From contig JAIEQI010000078.1 in assembly GCA_019747875.1 (NCBI GenBank), positions 1-64,000 on the forward strand: a stretch of DNA of 64,000 nt. The letters run 5' to 3'. The position numbers and the translations under genes were made by a program. Shown here in pieces: positions 16,429 to 25,862 of the stretch. The notes under the pieces were generated by a model. It was not told the origin of the DNA. It saw only the letters and a list, made by a program, of their open reading frames with translations, and did no database searches. Every line of letters begins with the position of its first letter. Position 1 is the first letter of the stretch. The DNA is from Candidatus Obscuribacterales bacterium (GTDB lineage Bacteria > Cyanobacteriota > Vampirovibrionia > Obscuribacterales > Obscuribacteraceae).

Positions 16429-17670
16429 ATGCAATCAAATTCAATGGTCGCAGGCACGACTCAATCAGCTACTCCGGGCGATGGCAAGCAAATGAAGATC
16501 CCCATAGCGAAACCTTTCTTTGATGGATCTGAGATTCCAGGAATTGAACGGGTACTCAAAAGCGGATGGGTTACTCAAGGTCCAGCCGTAGAGCAGTTCG
16601 AAACCTCATTCAAGAATTATGTCGGTGTTGAACATGCCGTTGCCGTTTCGAATTGCACCACGGGGATGCATACGATCTGGCTCGCGCTGGGGATTGGAAA
16701 GAATGACGAGGTCATCTGCCCTTCCTACAGTTTTATCGCAAGCGCTAATGCCGTTAGGCACGCCGGTGCAGAACCCTGTTTTGCCGATATCGACCCGCAC
16801 ACGCTTAACCTGGATATTGCTTCGACTAGGAATCTGATTGAACAAAATTATGATTCGTCTCTGACGAATAAGAAGACCAAACGCAAATTGAAAGCGATCC
16901 TGCTTGTTCATCAAATTGGCATTCCTGGTGATATCGAAGCTTTCGAACAATTAGCAAAGGAGTACGGCATCCACCTGGTCGAGGATGCTGCGTGCGCAAT
17001 TGGCTCCGAATACAAGAGCGCAAAAATAGGTTCATCTGGAAATCTTTGCGCATTTAGTTTTCATCCAAGAAAAGTAATAACCACTGGCGAAGGTGGCATG
17101 GTCACAACCGGGAATTCGGCACTGGCAGATTCGCTGAGAGTTTACAGAGCACACGGCATGTCTGTTTCCGATCTGGCAAGACATCAGTCGGCTAGCACCA
17201 CTTTTGAAAAGTATGAAGTAGTTGGCTACAACTATCGAATGACTGACATGCAAGCAAGCCTCGGAAGCAGCCAGTTGCTTCTACTTGAGTCTATCTTGAG
17301 CAAAAGAGGCGAGATTGCCAACCAATTCATCAGCGCATTCAAAGAAATCGGCGGACTTTGCACGATCGAAACTCCCAATTACTGCACAAGATGGAATTAT
17401 CAATCGTTCCCCGTTCGACTGATCAACAAAACAGCCGATCAAAGAAATGAAATGATGAATCATCTTCAGGAGAAAGGAATTACGACGAGGCGAGGGATTC
17501 CGCCGATTCACCTTGAACCCGTATACGAACAAGGCTTACACTTGAAAAATACCGAAGAAGTCTCGCAAACTTCGCTGTTCCTGCCTATTTATCCTCAACT
17601 TTCTCAAAACGAAATTGACTACATTATTGAATCGGTCAAAGCAGCATATAAAATCGTTGACCAGAGTTAG
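16429..17670 (+). CDS. DegT/DnrJ/EryC1/StrS-family sugar aminotransferase (A)
   Basis: 413 aa from the ATG at 16429. A longer frame starting at 16333 would overlap the ATPase gene; AGGAG lies about 15 nt upstream of the chosen start. The fold is that of PLP-dependent sugar aminotransferases: GWVTQGPAVEQFE near the N-terminus, PLP-phosphate-contacting VEDAA (D186), and catalytic lysine K215 in FSFHPRKVITTGEGG. These enzymes transaminate a keto-sugar nucleotide, usually at C3 or C4, using glutamate. It is a close paralogue of the enzyme at 23479-24660, and both are followed directly by a GT2 gene. The particular sugar cannot be told from sequence alone. Confidence 0.92.
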   Translation: MQSNSMVAGTTQSATPGDGKQMKIPIAKPFFDGSEIPGIERVLKSGWVTQGPAVEQFETSFKNYVGVEHAVAVSNCTTGMHTIWLALGIGKNDEVICPSYSFIASANAVRHAGAEPCFADIDPHTLNLDIASTRNLIEQNYDSSLTNKKTKRKLKAILLVHQIGIPGDIEAFEQLAKEYGIHLVEDAACAIGSEYKSAKIGSSGNLCAFSFHPRKVITTGEGGMVTTGNSALADSLRVYRAHGMSVSDLARHQSASTTFEKYEVVGYNYRMTDMQASLGSSQLLLLESILSKRGEIANQFISAFKEIGGLCTIETPNYCTRWNYQSFPVRLINKTADQRNEMMNHLQEKGITTRRGIPPIHLEPVYEQGLHLKNTEEVSQTSLFLPIYPQLSQNEIDYIIESVKAAYKIVDQS

Positions 17671-17678
17671 CCCGAACA

Positions 17679-18821
17679 ATGAGCACAGAATCGCCCCAGA
17701 TCACGATTTGCCTGCCGGTTTACAATGCTAGCAGTTTCATTGAGGCCGCTCTAGATTCCATCTTAAATCAGTCGTATGGCAATTTTGAATTACTGGTTGC
17801 AGATGATGGCTCCACTGATAATACCATTGAAATCCTGCGCAAGTATTGCGCGCAAGATCCAAGGATCGTTTTCTGGCAAAACGAAAAGAACATGGGAGCC
17901 GTCCGCAACTACAACAATTGCTTCAAAAAGGCTCGGGGGAACTTCATAAAGCCTTTTGCTGCGGATGACATAATGCATAAGAGGCATTTGGAACAGTTGC
18001 ACAATCATTTGCAAGAGAATCCTACGACTGCATTAGTGTCCTGTGCCAGACAAATCATTAACGATCAAGGAGCCGCATCAACAGTTGAGAGCAGCTTTGA
18101 AAAAAGCGCGATACACGACGGCACCGAGATACGCCGAGAGTGTCTAAAGCGTTTTGTGCATGTCTTCAATTTGATTGGTGAACCAAGCTGCGTGATGTTC
18201 CGTAAGGAACACTCCGGCGAAGGATTTGACGCGGACTATTACCATATGACGGACCTCGATCTCTGGATTCAGATTCTGCAACACGGAAATCTCTATTACA
18301 TCACCGAGCCGCTCTGCTTCTATCGAAAGCATGAAAACACAACGACTAATAACAATTTCAAAAGCTTGTACTACATGCTGGACTTCCTCCGAATCGTCGA
18401 TAAAAACATTGAATTGTGCAACACTATTTATGGTTCGAGAGAGAACGCTTTTGCCACCGTGGCCGAACACCTCGGTAGATTCGTTTTCAACCTGACACAA
18501 AATTCCAGCGTGGAGAATCCACAGCAACAGATATCGAACAACCTTCTGGATTCAAGAAATCCTTTGTTGCTGCAATCAGGAATAAAACAAAACGAAGTCG
18601 AGCGCCCAAGGACTCTAACTGATCAAGAGTACTTTCGGCAGCTTGCATTTTTTGCCCTGCTTAGAGCAGGAGAAAATGCGACCAGACTGGATTCAACCTA
18701 CAAGGATCTGACTTTGAAGTTAGAGAGCTGCGAGGCGGAACTGAAAGGTGTTTACGCCAGCAAATCATGGAAGTCGACAAAGATACTTCGGAAATTCTCG
18801 CGAATTCTCAAAGCGAAGTAA
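17679..18821 (+). CDS. GT2-family glycosyltransferase
   Basis: 380 aa. GT-A fold with ITICLPVYN, DDGS (42-45), and a DD motif (D96, D97) for metal-nucleotide binding. Residues after about 330 form a helical tail (KDLTLKLESCEAELKGVY) ending in a basic SKSWKSTKILRKFSRIL segment that may sit at the membrane. It begins 8 nt after the aminotransferase and ends 6 nt before the convergent epimerase gene. Predicted to add one sugar to the repeat unit on the cytoplasmic side. Confidence 0.92.
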   Translation: MSTESPQITICLPVYNASSFIEAALDSILNQSYGNFELLVADDGSTDNTIEILRKYCAQDPRIVFWQNEKNMGAVRNYNNCFKKARGNFIKPFAADDIMHKRHLEQLHNHLQENPTTALVSCARQIINDQGAASTVESSFEKSAIHDGTEIRRECLKRFVHVFNLIGEPSCVMFRKEHSGEGFDADYYHMTDLDLWIQILQHGNLYYITEPLCFYRKHENTTTNNNFKSLYYMLDFLRIVDKNIELCNTIYGSRENAFATVAEHLGRFVFNLTQNSSVENPQQQISNNLLDSRNPLLLQSGIKQNEVERPRTLTDQEYFRQLAFFALLRAGENATRLDSTYKDLTLKLESCEAELKGVYASKSWKSTKILRKFSRILKAK

Positions 18822-18827
18822 GCGCTT

Positions 18828-19868
18828 CTACTTCCAATTCTTTGTTTCAATTGTACTGATCAATTCCGGAGTCCGATTAACTTCCTTCTCGAACCACTGC
18901 AGAAATAGGTCAAGCCCTTCTTCGATCTTGATGGATGGTCTAAATCCGGTCAGCTTCTCTAGCTCACGAACATCGGCATAATGCCTTCGAACATCACCAG
19001 GACGCTCCGGCAAGTATTCAATTTTGAGGTCGGTTCTTCCCAGTTTTTCCAGAAGCAAAGATGCGATTCGCTTGATGGAGACTTCCTGCCCGTATGCTAC
19101 GTTGATACACCGCCCGATCGCTTCATCACACTCAGCGACGGCAAACATTCCTTTTGCAGTTTCAGAGACGAAAGTAAAGTCTCGTGTTTGTTCTCCGTCT
19201 CCGAAAACAATTGGCGGCAACCCACTCATTATTCTGGCGGCGAAGCGCGGAATTACTTCGCCACTGGCTCCTTCCCAATGCTCATTGAAACCATACGAAT
19301 TAAACGGTCGTATCACGACCGTCGGCATCCCCCATGAATGGAAATGAGCTAGGGTATACAGCTCACCCGCTAATTTGCTGGCACCATAAACAGTTGTCGG
19401 TTCAAGCAGATGTTCTTCGGTCATCGGAGCTGTTTTCGCGCTTCCATAGACTTCCGATGAAGACACGTATATGAATCTCTCAATTCTCTTTTTCTTGGAG
19501 TTCTTGAACTCAGTGGGATCAACAACGCCTTCTACACATGCACGCAATAGATTCAGAGTTCCGGTAGCGTTGACCTCATGCACCAGAGTAGGATTTGTGA
19601 ACGAAAGGCGAAGGCATTGCACCGCGAGGTGGAAGATAACATCGCACTGCGAAACCAGAGAACAAACAAGTGGGTAATCGAGAATTGATCCGTCGACAAT
19701 TTCAAGATTGCTGTTGCCGGCAAAATTCTTCAAATTTTCCTTCTTACCAGTTGAAAAATCATCCAGGACAATAACTGAATTGCCATTATTTAGGAGAACC
19801 TCAACCAGATTACTTCCAATAAAGCCTGCTCCACCTGTGAGCAAAATTTTCTTACCAGTGATTCTCAT
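18828..19868 (-). CDS. NAD-dependent epimerase/dehydratase (extended SDR)
   Basis: 346 aa with Rossmann motif TGGAGFIGS (11-19) and the catalytic YxxxK as Y161 and K165, with SSSEVYG just before. The layout fits UDP-sugar 4-epimerases or dehydratases of the GalE/WbpP class. The start ATG at 19868 shares one base with the stop of the upstream aminotransferase (TAATG), so it is the last gene of a five-gene minus-strand operon (NeuD-like, WbpB-like, WbpD-like, WbpE-like, epimerase). The context suggests epimerisation of a diamino-uronic sugar nucleotide or of its precursor, but substrate specificity is not readable. Confidence 0.92.
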   Translation of the reverse strand: MRITGKKILLTGGAGFIGSNLVEVLLNNGNSVIVLDDFSTGKKENLKNFAGNSNLEIVDGSILDYPLVCSLVSQCDVIFHLAVQCLRLSFTNPTLVHEVNATGTLNLLRACVEGVVDPTEFKNSKKKRIERFIYVSSSEVYGSAKTAPMTEEHLLEPTTVYGASKLAGELYTLAHFHSWGMPTVVIRPFNSYGFNEHWEGASGEVIPRFAARIMSGLPPIVFGDGEQTRDFTFVSETAKGMFAVAECDEAIGRCINVAYGQEVSIKRIASLLLEKLGRTDLKIEYLPERPGDVRRHYADVRELEKLTGFRPSIKIEEGLDLFLQWFEKEVNRTPELISTIETKNWK

Positions 19869-21046
19869 TACTTTCCAGACCCATTTGAATTGACCGTTCC
19901 ATAGTATTCAATCAAGCAGTCGACAACGTGCCTGAGCTGCACGTCGGTCATCTCGGCAAACATTGGCAGGCTTAATACAGTTTTGCCGAGACTTTCCGAA
20001 ACCGGGAAATCACCTTCCTTATAGCCAAGATCGGAAAATGCCTTTTGCAAATGAATAGGCACCGGATAGTGAATACCCGATTGAATCTGATTCACCGAAA
20101 GAAACTTTTGCAGATTTTCGCGATCTTTAACGCGAATCACGAACAAGTGAAAAACGTGCTTGCAGTTATCGGCTTCCTCAGGCAGTAGCACGTCTTCGAG
20201 CTTGGACAATTCAGACTTGTAGAATTTAGCGTTCTTTCGTCGAGCGTCATTCCATCCATCTAGATAGGGAAGCTTGATTTTCAAAATAGCGGCTTGAATC
20301 GTATCCAATCGAAAGTTATGACCTACAATTTCGTGCTCGTATTTCTTTTTGGATCCATGATCTCGTAAGAGACGAACTTTGTCCGCTAGCTCCTGGTTAT
20401 TGCTAACAACAGCGCCGCCTTCACCTGCAGCCCCGAGGTTCTTTCCAGGGTAGAAGCTGAAGCACGAAATGTCGGATAAAGTCCCTACTTTCACTCCGTC
20501 GTACAAAGCTCCATGAGCCTGACAGGCATCCTCGATCACTTTGAGACCGTGTTTTTTTGCAATTCGATGGATCTCAGCCATATTAGCCGGCTGACCGTAG
20601 AGGTGAACCGGTATGATTGCTTTCGTGCGCTCGGTAATAGCTGCTTCAATTTTGGTAGTATCGATATTGAAAAAATGTGGTTCTGCATCAACCAGAACTG
20701 TTTTCGCACCAGCAAATGCAATGCCCTCGGCCGTTGCAACAAAAGAATTCGCAGCAGTAATAACTTCATCGCCGGGACCGATACCGCAGGCCATTAGAGC
20801 TAAATGCAAAGCAGCTGTTCCTGAGTGTAGAGCCACACAATGCTCCGCTCCGATATAAGAGGCAAACATCTTCTCGAAATCAGCAACACTGGGACCGGAA
20901 ATGAATCCGGCTGACTGAAAAATAGGATCAAGAGCTTGGTCAATTTCCTTCTTCAAGGAACGAAATTGCGCTGGCAGGTCCAAGAACGGAACCGCTATCT
21001 GGGTTTTATCTGTTGACTCTTGAACAGCTGGTGTCGCCTTACTCAT
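19868..21046 (-). CDS. DegT-family aminotransferase, WbpE-like
   Basis: 392 aa. The [19 protein letters not shown] opening, FISGP, PLP motif [10 protein letters not shown] (D173) and catalytic K202 in [16 protein letters not shown] match the WbpE/QdtB/FdtB subgroup, which aminates C3 of a 3-keto sugar nucleotide. It lies in an operon after a Gfo/Idh/MocA dehydrogenase and a left-handed beta-helix acetyltransferase, the gene set that in Pseudomonas (WbpB-WbpE-WbpD) makes a UDP-2,3-diacetamido uronic acid. The assignment rests on that context plus subgroup motifs. A 3-amino-deoxyhexose route is the main alternative. Confidence 0.9.
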   Translation of the reverse strand: MSKATPAVQESTDKTQIAVPFLDLPAQFRSLKKEIDQALDPIFQSAGFISGPSVADFEKMFASYIGAEHCVALHSGTAALHLALMACGIGPGDEVITAANSFVATAEGIAFAGAKTVLVDAEPHFFNIDTTKIEAAITERTKAIIPVHLYGQPANMAEIHRIAKKHGLKVIEDACQAHGALYDGVKVGTLSDISCFSFYPGKNLGAAGEGGAVVSNNQELADKVRLLRDHGSKKKYEHEIVGHNFRLDTIQAAILKIKLPYLDGWNDARRKNAKFYKSELSKLEDVLLPEEADNCKHVFHLFVIRVKDRENLQKFLSVNQIQSGIHYPVPIHLQKAFSDLGYKEGDFPVSESLGKTVLSLPMFAEMTDVQLRHVVDCLIEYYGTVNSNGSGK

Positions 21047-21083
21047 TGCTATGCAAAACTCCTTCGCAGTTTCCTCTATTCTT

Positions 21084-21569
21084 CTATACAGATCTCAGCA
21101 ATCGAGCCGGAGTACCGGCAACGACGGTACCAGCAGGAACATCCTTAGTGACGACGGCTCCAGCGCCAATCATTGCTCCCTCGCCGATTACGACATCACA
21201 CAAAATGACGGCCCCCGAACCGATAGAAGCACCTTTTTTGACCAAAGTCTTGTGTACAGTCCAGTCTTTCTCCGTTTGTAGAGTTCCATTTCCAGTCGTC
21301 GCACGAGGGAATGGATCGTTGACAAACATAACTCCGTGTCCAACAAATACGTCATCTTCGATGGTGACGCCTTCACAAACAAACGTATGACTGGAAATTT
21401 TGCAGTTGTCTCCAATCTCTGCGTTCTTTTGGATTTCGACAAAAGGCCCAATTTTGCTATTCTTTCCAACCTTGCAACCATAAAGGTTCACAAAGTCGCA
21501 AATGAAAGCACCATCACCGATAACTACGTCGTCCCTAATCTTCTGTAAGGGGCTTGCCGAATAACTCAT
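21084..21569 (-). CDS. Left-handed beta-helix N-acetyltransferase, WbpD-like
   Basis: 161 aa built almost wholly of hexapeptide repeats ([27 protein letters not shown] and so on) that form a trimeric left-handed beta-helix. The segments NDPFPRAT and [32 protein letters not shown] resemble WbpD and related 3-N-acetyltransferases that use acetyl-CoA. Its ATG overlaps the stop of the upstream dehydrogenase (ATGA), so the two are translationally coupled. Predicted to acetylate the 3-amino group made by the WbpE-like enzyme. Confidence 0.9.
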   Translation of the reverse strand: MSYSASPLQKIRDDVVIGDGAFICDFVNLYGCKVGKNSKIGPFVEIQKNAEIGDNCKISSHTFVCEGVTIEDDVFVGHGVMFVNDPFPRATTGNGTLQTEKDWTVHKTLVKKGASIGSGAVILCDVVIGEGAMIGAGAVVTKDVPAGTVVAGTPARLLRSV

Positions 21570-22606
21570 CGAAGCAGGACCTCCGCCTTTTTGACCAGCG
21601 ATTCAGGTTGTCCAGAACGCAGTGATGCATTTGCAGCTTCCAACATTTTCACTACCCGAAGTCCCGATTCACCTGAAGTCAAAGGCGATTTTTTATTCAA
21701 TATACAATCGGCAAAATGTTCAACTTCGACTTTGAGAGCCTCAGTCAAGTCATATGCCGGAGCCAACATATCTCCTGCCCTGTATTCAACCAGGGTCTTG
21801 TACCTATCCTCATCACCAGTGGCGGAAACATCTACGCCCTTGTCGTAAATTTTCACCTTCTCGGTTGCTTCGAGGTCATCATAAACAACCATTTTCTGCG
21901 TGCCGCCCACCAATATTCGGCGTATTTTTACCGGAGACAACCAACTAACATGAAAGTTCGCAATGAATTTGCTGCCAAACTGCAAACTCAAATATGCGAC
22001 TTCTTCTTGCTTGTTGGCGACTAAGCTTACACCGGACGCGTGAACACTGGTAGGTTCTAAGCCAATTAGATAGTCCATGATTGAAAGATCGTGAGGAGCT
22101 AGATCCCAAATCACGTTCACATCATTTTGGATCAATCCCAAATTGATTCTGACAGAATCGAAGTAAAGAACATCACCGAGAGCTCCTGCATCAATGGCGC
22201 TCTTGATTCGGCGAACGGCACCGTTATAAACAAAAGTATGGTCGACCATGAGAACAAGCTTTCGGGCTGCCGCCAGTGCGATGAGCTCTTCACATTCAAG
22301 CGAATTTAAACACATCGGTTTCTCGACCAGAACATGCTTGTCCGCAAGCAAAGCTTGTTTGGCTAACTGATAGTGTGTATGTACCGGAGTTGCAATCACC
22401 ACCGCATCGAGTTCGCGATCTTCCAAAACCTTATCGAAATCGCTCACGAACTGAGTTCCTGGATAACGTCGAGATAACTTAGCAAGTCTCTCCGGAATCA
22501 AATCAACAACATACTTCACTCTCGTCAATTTGCTTTCGGCAAAATTACGAATTAGATTTGGACCCCAATATCCGCAACCGACAACGGCGACATTCAGCTC
22601 CGCCAC
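21566..22606 (-). CDS. Gfo/Idh/MocA-family sugar-nucleotide dehydrogenase, WbpB-like
   Basis: 346 aa from the GTG at 22606; the frame stays open to 22633. The N-terminal Rossmann fold begins AELNVAVVGCGYWGPNLIRNF, with EKPMCLNSLE and a DHTFVYNGAVRRIK segment typical of WbpB-like and related 3-dehydrogenases. The C-terminal alpha/beta domain binds the sugar nucleotide. WbpB oxidises C3 of UDP-GlcNAc uronic acid and passes the 3-keto sugar to WbpE. The neighbouring WbpD- and WbpE-like genes support that role. The UDP-sugar 6-dehydrogenase that would make the substrate may be the one at 47708-48970. Confidence 0.9.
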   Translation of the reverse strand: MAELNVAVVGCGYWGPNLIRNFAESKLTRVKYVVDLIPERLAKLSRRYPGTQFVSDFDKVLEDRELDAVVIATPVHTHYQLAKQALLADKHVLVEKPMCLNSLECEELIALAAARKLVLMVDHTFVYNGAVRRIKSAIDAGALGDVLYFDSVRINLGLIQNDVNVIWDLAPHDLSIMDYLIGLEPTSVHASGVSLVANKQEEVAYLSLQFGSKFIANFHVSWLSPVKIRRILVGGTQKMVVYDDLEATEKVKIYDKGVDVSATGDEDRYKTLVEYRAGDMLAPAYDLTEALKVEVEHFADCILNKKSPLTSGESGLRVVKMLEAANASLRSGQPESLVKKAEVLLR

Positions 22607-22681
22607 GAGAACTACCCCATCAAACCAGACCAAAGGATTATTCCATAAGCTTTTGAAAGCATGATTACGCCATGCTAATTA

Positions 22682-23344
22682 CTAAAGCAGTCTTCGCCAG
22701 TCATATTGCTCATCGATCTCGTACTTAACTCGGGCTGGAACACCCATAACCAGGGTGTTATCCGGAACATCGGCGGTAACCAATGAGCCTGCGGCAACGA
22801 TGGATCCGGCGCCGATTTTTTTCCTGGCCATAATCACGGCTCTGCTTGCTATAAAAGCCCTCGCCGACACTTCCACTCTGCCTCCAAGCAGGGCTCCCGG
22901 ACCAATAGTGACAAAATCACCAACCCTACAGTCGTGTTCGACAATGGCTCCTGTATTAACAAGAATGTGCTTTGACAACTCCGAATTGCTATTGACGACA
23001 GCTTGCGCAGATATCGTGTTTCCTGCACCAGGAGCGGTGCTTGGAGCCAAATAGGCTGTGCTGTGGACGATGTTTAAGTACAAAACATCACGCAATCGTG
23101 AATCTAAAAACATGCGCTCTTTGTCTTTTGGATTGCCCAAAGCAATGAGCACTCTAAAGTTATTTTTATCATAATCAAGCAATCGGTCCAGAGACCCCGC
23201 AACTTCAACGCCGTTAATCTGCCGCCCCCATAACGATTCGTTATCATCAAGAAACTCGATCTCTGAAAACTCAGATTCTGAAGACTGCAGCAAATCACAG
23301 GCCACCCGCCCTTGCGCACCGGCTCCCAGAATCACGGCTTTCAT
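22682..23344 (-). CDS. NeuD/PglD-family sugar O/N-acetyltransferase
   Basis: 220 aa from the ATG at 23344, preceded by GAGGGGGGAG. A longer frame to 23404 is less likely. The N-terminal Rossmann-like domain (MKAVILGAGAQGRV, residues 1-14) is followed by a beta-helix of hexapeptide repeats with the NeuD/PglD hallmark GAIVEHDCRVGDFVTIGPG, whose His is the catalytic base in PglD. These enzymes acetylate a 4-amino sugar nucleotide or sialic acid precursors. It opens the minus-strand operon and is divergent from an aminotransferase gene (134 bp between starts), so it may acetylate that enzyme's product. Confidence 0.9.
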   Translation of the reverse strand: MKAVILGAGAQGRVACDLLQSSESEFSEIEFLDDNESLWGRQINGVEVAGSLDRLLDYDKNNFRVLIALGNPKDKERMFLDSRLRDVLYLNIVHSTAYLAPSTAPGAGNTISAQAVVNSNSELSKHILVNTGAIVEHDCRVGDFVTIGPGALLGGRVEVSARAFIASRAVIMARKKIGAGSIVAAGSLVTADVPDNTLVMGVPARVKYEIDEQYDWRRLL

Positions 23345-23478
23345 GGCTCCCCCCTCGTTAAACCAGTTCCTAAACTGATTTAACCACCTCTCAGTTCCAT
23401 TCAATGTATCTTGTCTAGATTACGGCACTAGAGCCCAAAAAAGCGAGCAAGGTGTCAGCACGGTTAAGGAATTGAGCG

Positions 23479-24660
23479 ATGAAACAAGGTGAAACAACGG
23501 CGGTAGCAGACCAACTATTTTCGGATCACATTCCGCTGATGCGCCCATGGATGGGACAGGAAGAAATAGATGCCGTCACCGCAGTCATTAAATCCGGCTG
23601 GATCACCCAGGGACAAAGAGTGATCGAATTTGAAAAGGTGGTATCAGAGTACGTCGGTTCTCGCTTTGGGATAGCAACCAATTCCTGCACATCAGGTTTG
23701 CACCTGAGCCTCCGAATCCTTGGTATCAAACCCGGTGACAAAGTCATTTGCCCTTCTTTTACATGCATGGCAACAGCCAACGCTATCCACATGGCAGGGG
23801 CGGAGCCCGTCTTTGCAGATATTGATCCCAGAACTTACAACCTGAGTATCGAATCTTGCGAAGAAGCAATAACACCAGAAGTGAAAGGCATTCTGCTCGT
23901 GCATCAGATCGGACTTCCGGCAGATCGCGATGCTTTTGACAGGCTGGCAAAGAAACATGGGCTGGTTCTAGTCGAAGATGCCGCATGCAGCTTTGGAGCA
24001 AAGTACAAAAACATGCCAGCTGGCTCAAAAGCAGACGCTGCTTCATTCAGCTTTCACCCGAGAAAAATGATCACAACCGGTGAAGGCGGAATGATCATGA
24101 CTGACAATGAAGCATTTGCGGATCGCGCCCGCGCACTTAGATCAACTGGAGCCTCGATATCCGATCTGGAGAGACATAAAGCAAAGGGCTTACTTGTCCA
24201 GGAATATCCGGAAAGTGGTTATAACTATCGAATGACTGACATGCAAGCATCTGTTGGGATCGTCCAGATGACCCGATTGGAACAAATGCTCAAACAACGA
24301 AAAGAACAAGCCGAGAAGTATGACGGACGACTAGGAAAGCTAGAAGGACTGGATGTACCTTTCGTCCCTAGCTATGCCGAACACAGCTACTCTTCTTACA
24401 ATATCAGGATCAACAAGAATGCGTCCAAATCCAGGGATGAAGTCTTAAAAGAGATGGCAGCGCGCGGAATTTCGTGCCGCACCGGCATACAGCCGCTGCA
24501 CAAGGAACTTTGCTACAGAACAATAAAGTGCTCGACGGTATCTCTTAAACATACGGAAGAGGCCGCTGCCGAAACGATGTTCTTACCTATCTTTCCTGGA
24601 ATGACCGAGGTTCAGTTAGAAACGATTTGCAGAGCACTGGAGCAAATCCTTTCGAAGTAA
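23479..24660 (+). CDS. DegT/DnrJ/EryC1/StrS-family sugar aminotransferase (B)
   Basis: 393 aa, close paralogue of the enzyme at 16429-17670. [25 protein letters not shown] (D167) and catalytic K196 in [15 protein letters not shown] are intact. The C-terminal [15 protein letters not shown] matches the RGIPPIH region of its paralogue. AAGGAA precedes the ATG by about 8 nt. Followed after 16 nt by a GT2 gene. Likely a perosamine-synthase/PglE-like 4-aminotransferase whose product could be acetylated by the divergent NeuD-like enzyme (inference). Confidence 0.92.
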   Translation: MKQGETTAVADQLFSDHIPLMRPWMGQEEIDAVTAVIKSGWITQGQRVIEFEKVVSEYVGSRFGIATNSCTSGLHLSLRILGIKPGDKVICPSFTCMATANAIHMAGAEPVFADIDPRTYNLSIESCEEAITPEVKGILLVHQIGLPADRDAFDRLAKKHGLVLVEDAACSFGAKYKNMPAGSKADAASFSFHPRKMITTGEGGMIMTDNEAFADRARALRSTGASISDLERHKAKGLLVQEYPESGYNYRMTDMQASVGIVQMTRLEQMLKQRKEQAEKYDGRLGKLEGLDVPFVPSYAEHSYSSYNIRINKNASKSRDEVLKEMAARGISCRTGIQPLHKELCYRTIKCSTVSLKHTEEAAAETMFLPIFPGMTEVQLETICRALEQILSK

Positions 24661-24676
24661 TTGAAGATCAACAAGC

Positions 24677-25822
24677 ATGACAGACAAGAATCCACTGGTC
24701 ACTATTGTGATGGTAACGCACAACGAAGGGCGCTACCTTCGTGAGAGTATTCCTGCTATCTTGAACCAGGGTTTCTCAGATTTCGAAATCGTCTTGATGG
24801 ACAACGGTTCGCAGGACGACACTCCTGAATACATAAAAACGATTCAGGACCCAAGGGTTCGTCCATTTCGAAATGAGAATCTTGGACTTGGATTGGCCTA
24901 CAACATCGGAATAGAGAACGCCCGTGGACAATGGATTGCACTTGGGAATGCCGACGACCTCTGGTTTGAACACAAACTCGCAAAGCAAGTAGCGGAATTC
25001 TCGGGAAATAATATCGGCGTGGTCTTCACCGAAGCCGAGCTAATTGATGATACCGGCAAAGCCATTCCGGAAGAGGTAGCCGCTAAGTTTCCATTTTCCT
25101 TTGAGAATTTGCCTCCGATAAGAATGTACGAAAAACTATTCTTTCGTACTAACTTTCTCTGTGCACCGTCGGCTATCATCCGGAAGGATTTGTTGATTGA
25201 GCGCCCCTTCGACGCCATGCTAATTCAGCTGCAAGATTTTGATATGTGGTCGCATCTGATAAAGAGCGTCGAGTTCAAAATATTACCGGAGAAACTGACC
25301 GGATATCGAGTCAGGCTTGATGGCTCCAACATCAGCCTCAATACCAAAAATCGCAGCCGTGTATTGCTTGAATTAGCTGTCGTATACGAACGCTTCTTCG
25401 AAAACGCGACAATCGACTTCTTCAAAGCAGCTTTTGGTTCCCATTTGCGCAACCCGGACTTTACCGACGAAATTAGTTTTGAATTCGAGAAAGCATTTCT
25501 GTATTTGAAATTGCAAGAGCCCGCTATTCGCCAGATTGGGCTGCAGTTGCTTTATCAATTGATGTCCCAAACAGAATCACGAGAGCACGCATTCAAACAA
25601 TATGGATTGACGATGCTCGACGTCTGGCAGTGGGCGCTGACACCCATCTTCGCAGACGCAAATGTGTTGGATGAGTCAGCTAAAAATCATATTGAAATCT
25701 CACAACATCTAAAAGAGGTTAAGAAAGAGCTGACTGAAACGAAGGAACTAATGCGCCGAATTACGAGCGGAAAGCTATGGAAACTTCGAGAGAGCGTCTA
25801 CAGCCTTCTAAGACCTCGATAA
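24677..25822 (+). CDS. GT2-family glycosyltransferase
   Basis: 381 aa. GT-A fold with VTIVMVTHNEGRY, DNGS (42-45) and GNADD for nucleotide-metal binding. The C-terminal third is helical and ends in a coiled-coil-like stretch (LKEVKKELTETKELMRR) and a basic GKLWKLRESVYSLLRPR tail, parallel to the GT2 at 17679-18821. It forms a two-gene operon with the preceding aminotransferase, so it may use the amino sugar that enzyme helps make. Confidence 0.92.
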   Translation: MTDKNPLVTIVMVTHNEGRYLRESIPAILNQGFSDFEIVLMDNGSQDDTPEYIKTIQDPRVRPFRNENLGLGLAYNIGIENARGQWIALGNADDLWFEHKLAKQVAEFSGNNIGVVFTEAELIDDTGKAIPEEVAAKFPFSFENLPPIRMYEKLFFRTNFLCAPSAIIRKDLLIERPFDAMLIQLQDFDMWSHLIKSVEFKILPEKLTGYRVRLDGSNISLNTKNRSRVLLELAVVYERFFENATIDFFKAAFGSHLRNPDFTDEISFEFEKAFLYLKLQEPAIRQIGLQLLYQLMSQTESREHAFKQYGLTMLDVWQWALTPIFADANVLDESAKNHIEISQHLKEVKKELTETKELMRRITSGKLWKLRESVYSLLRPR

Positions 25823-25862
25823 CATTCTAGCTACATCGCGCGCGCTCCAAGCCAGGAAAAAC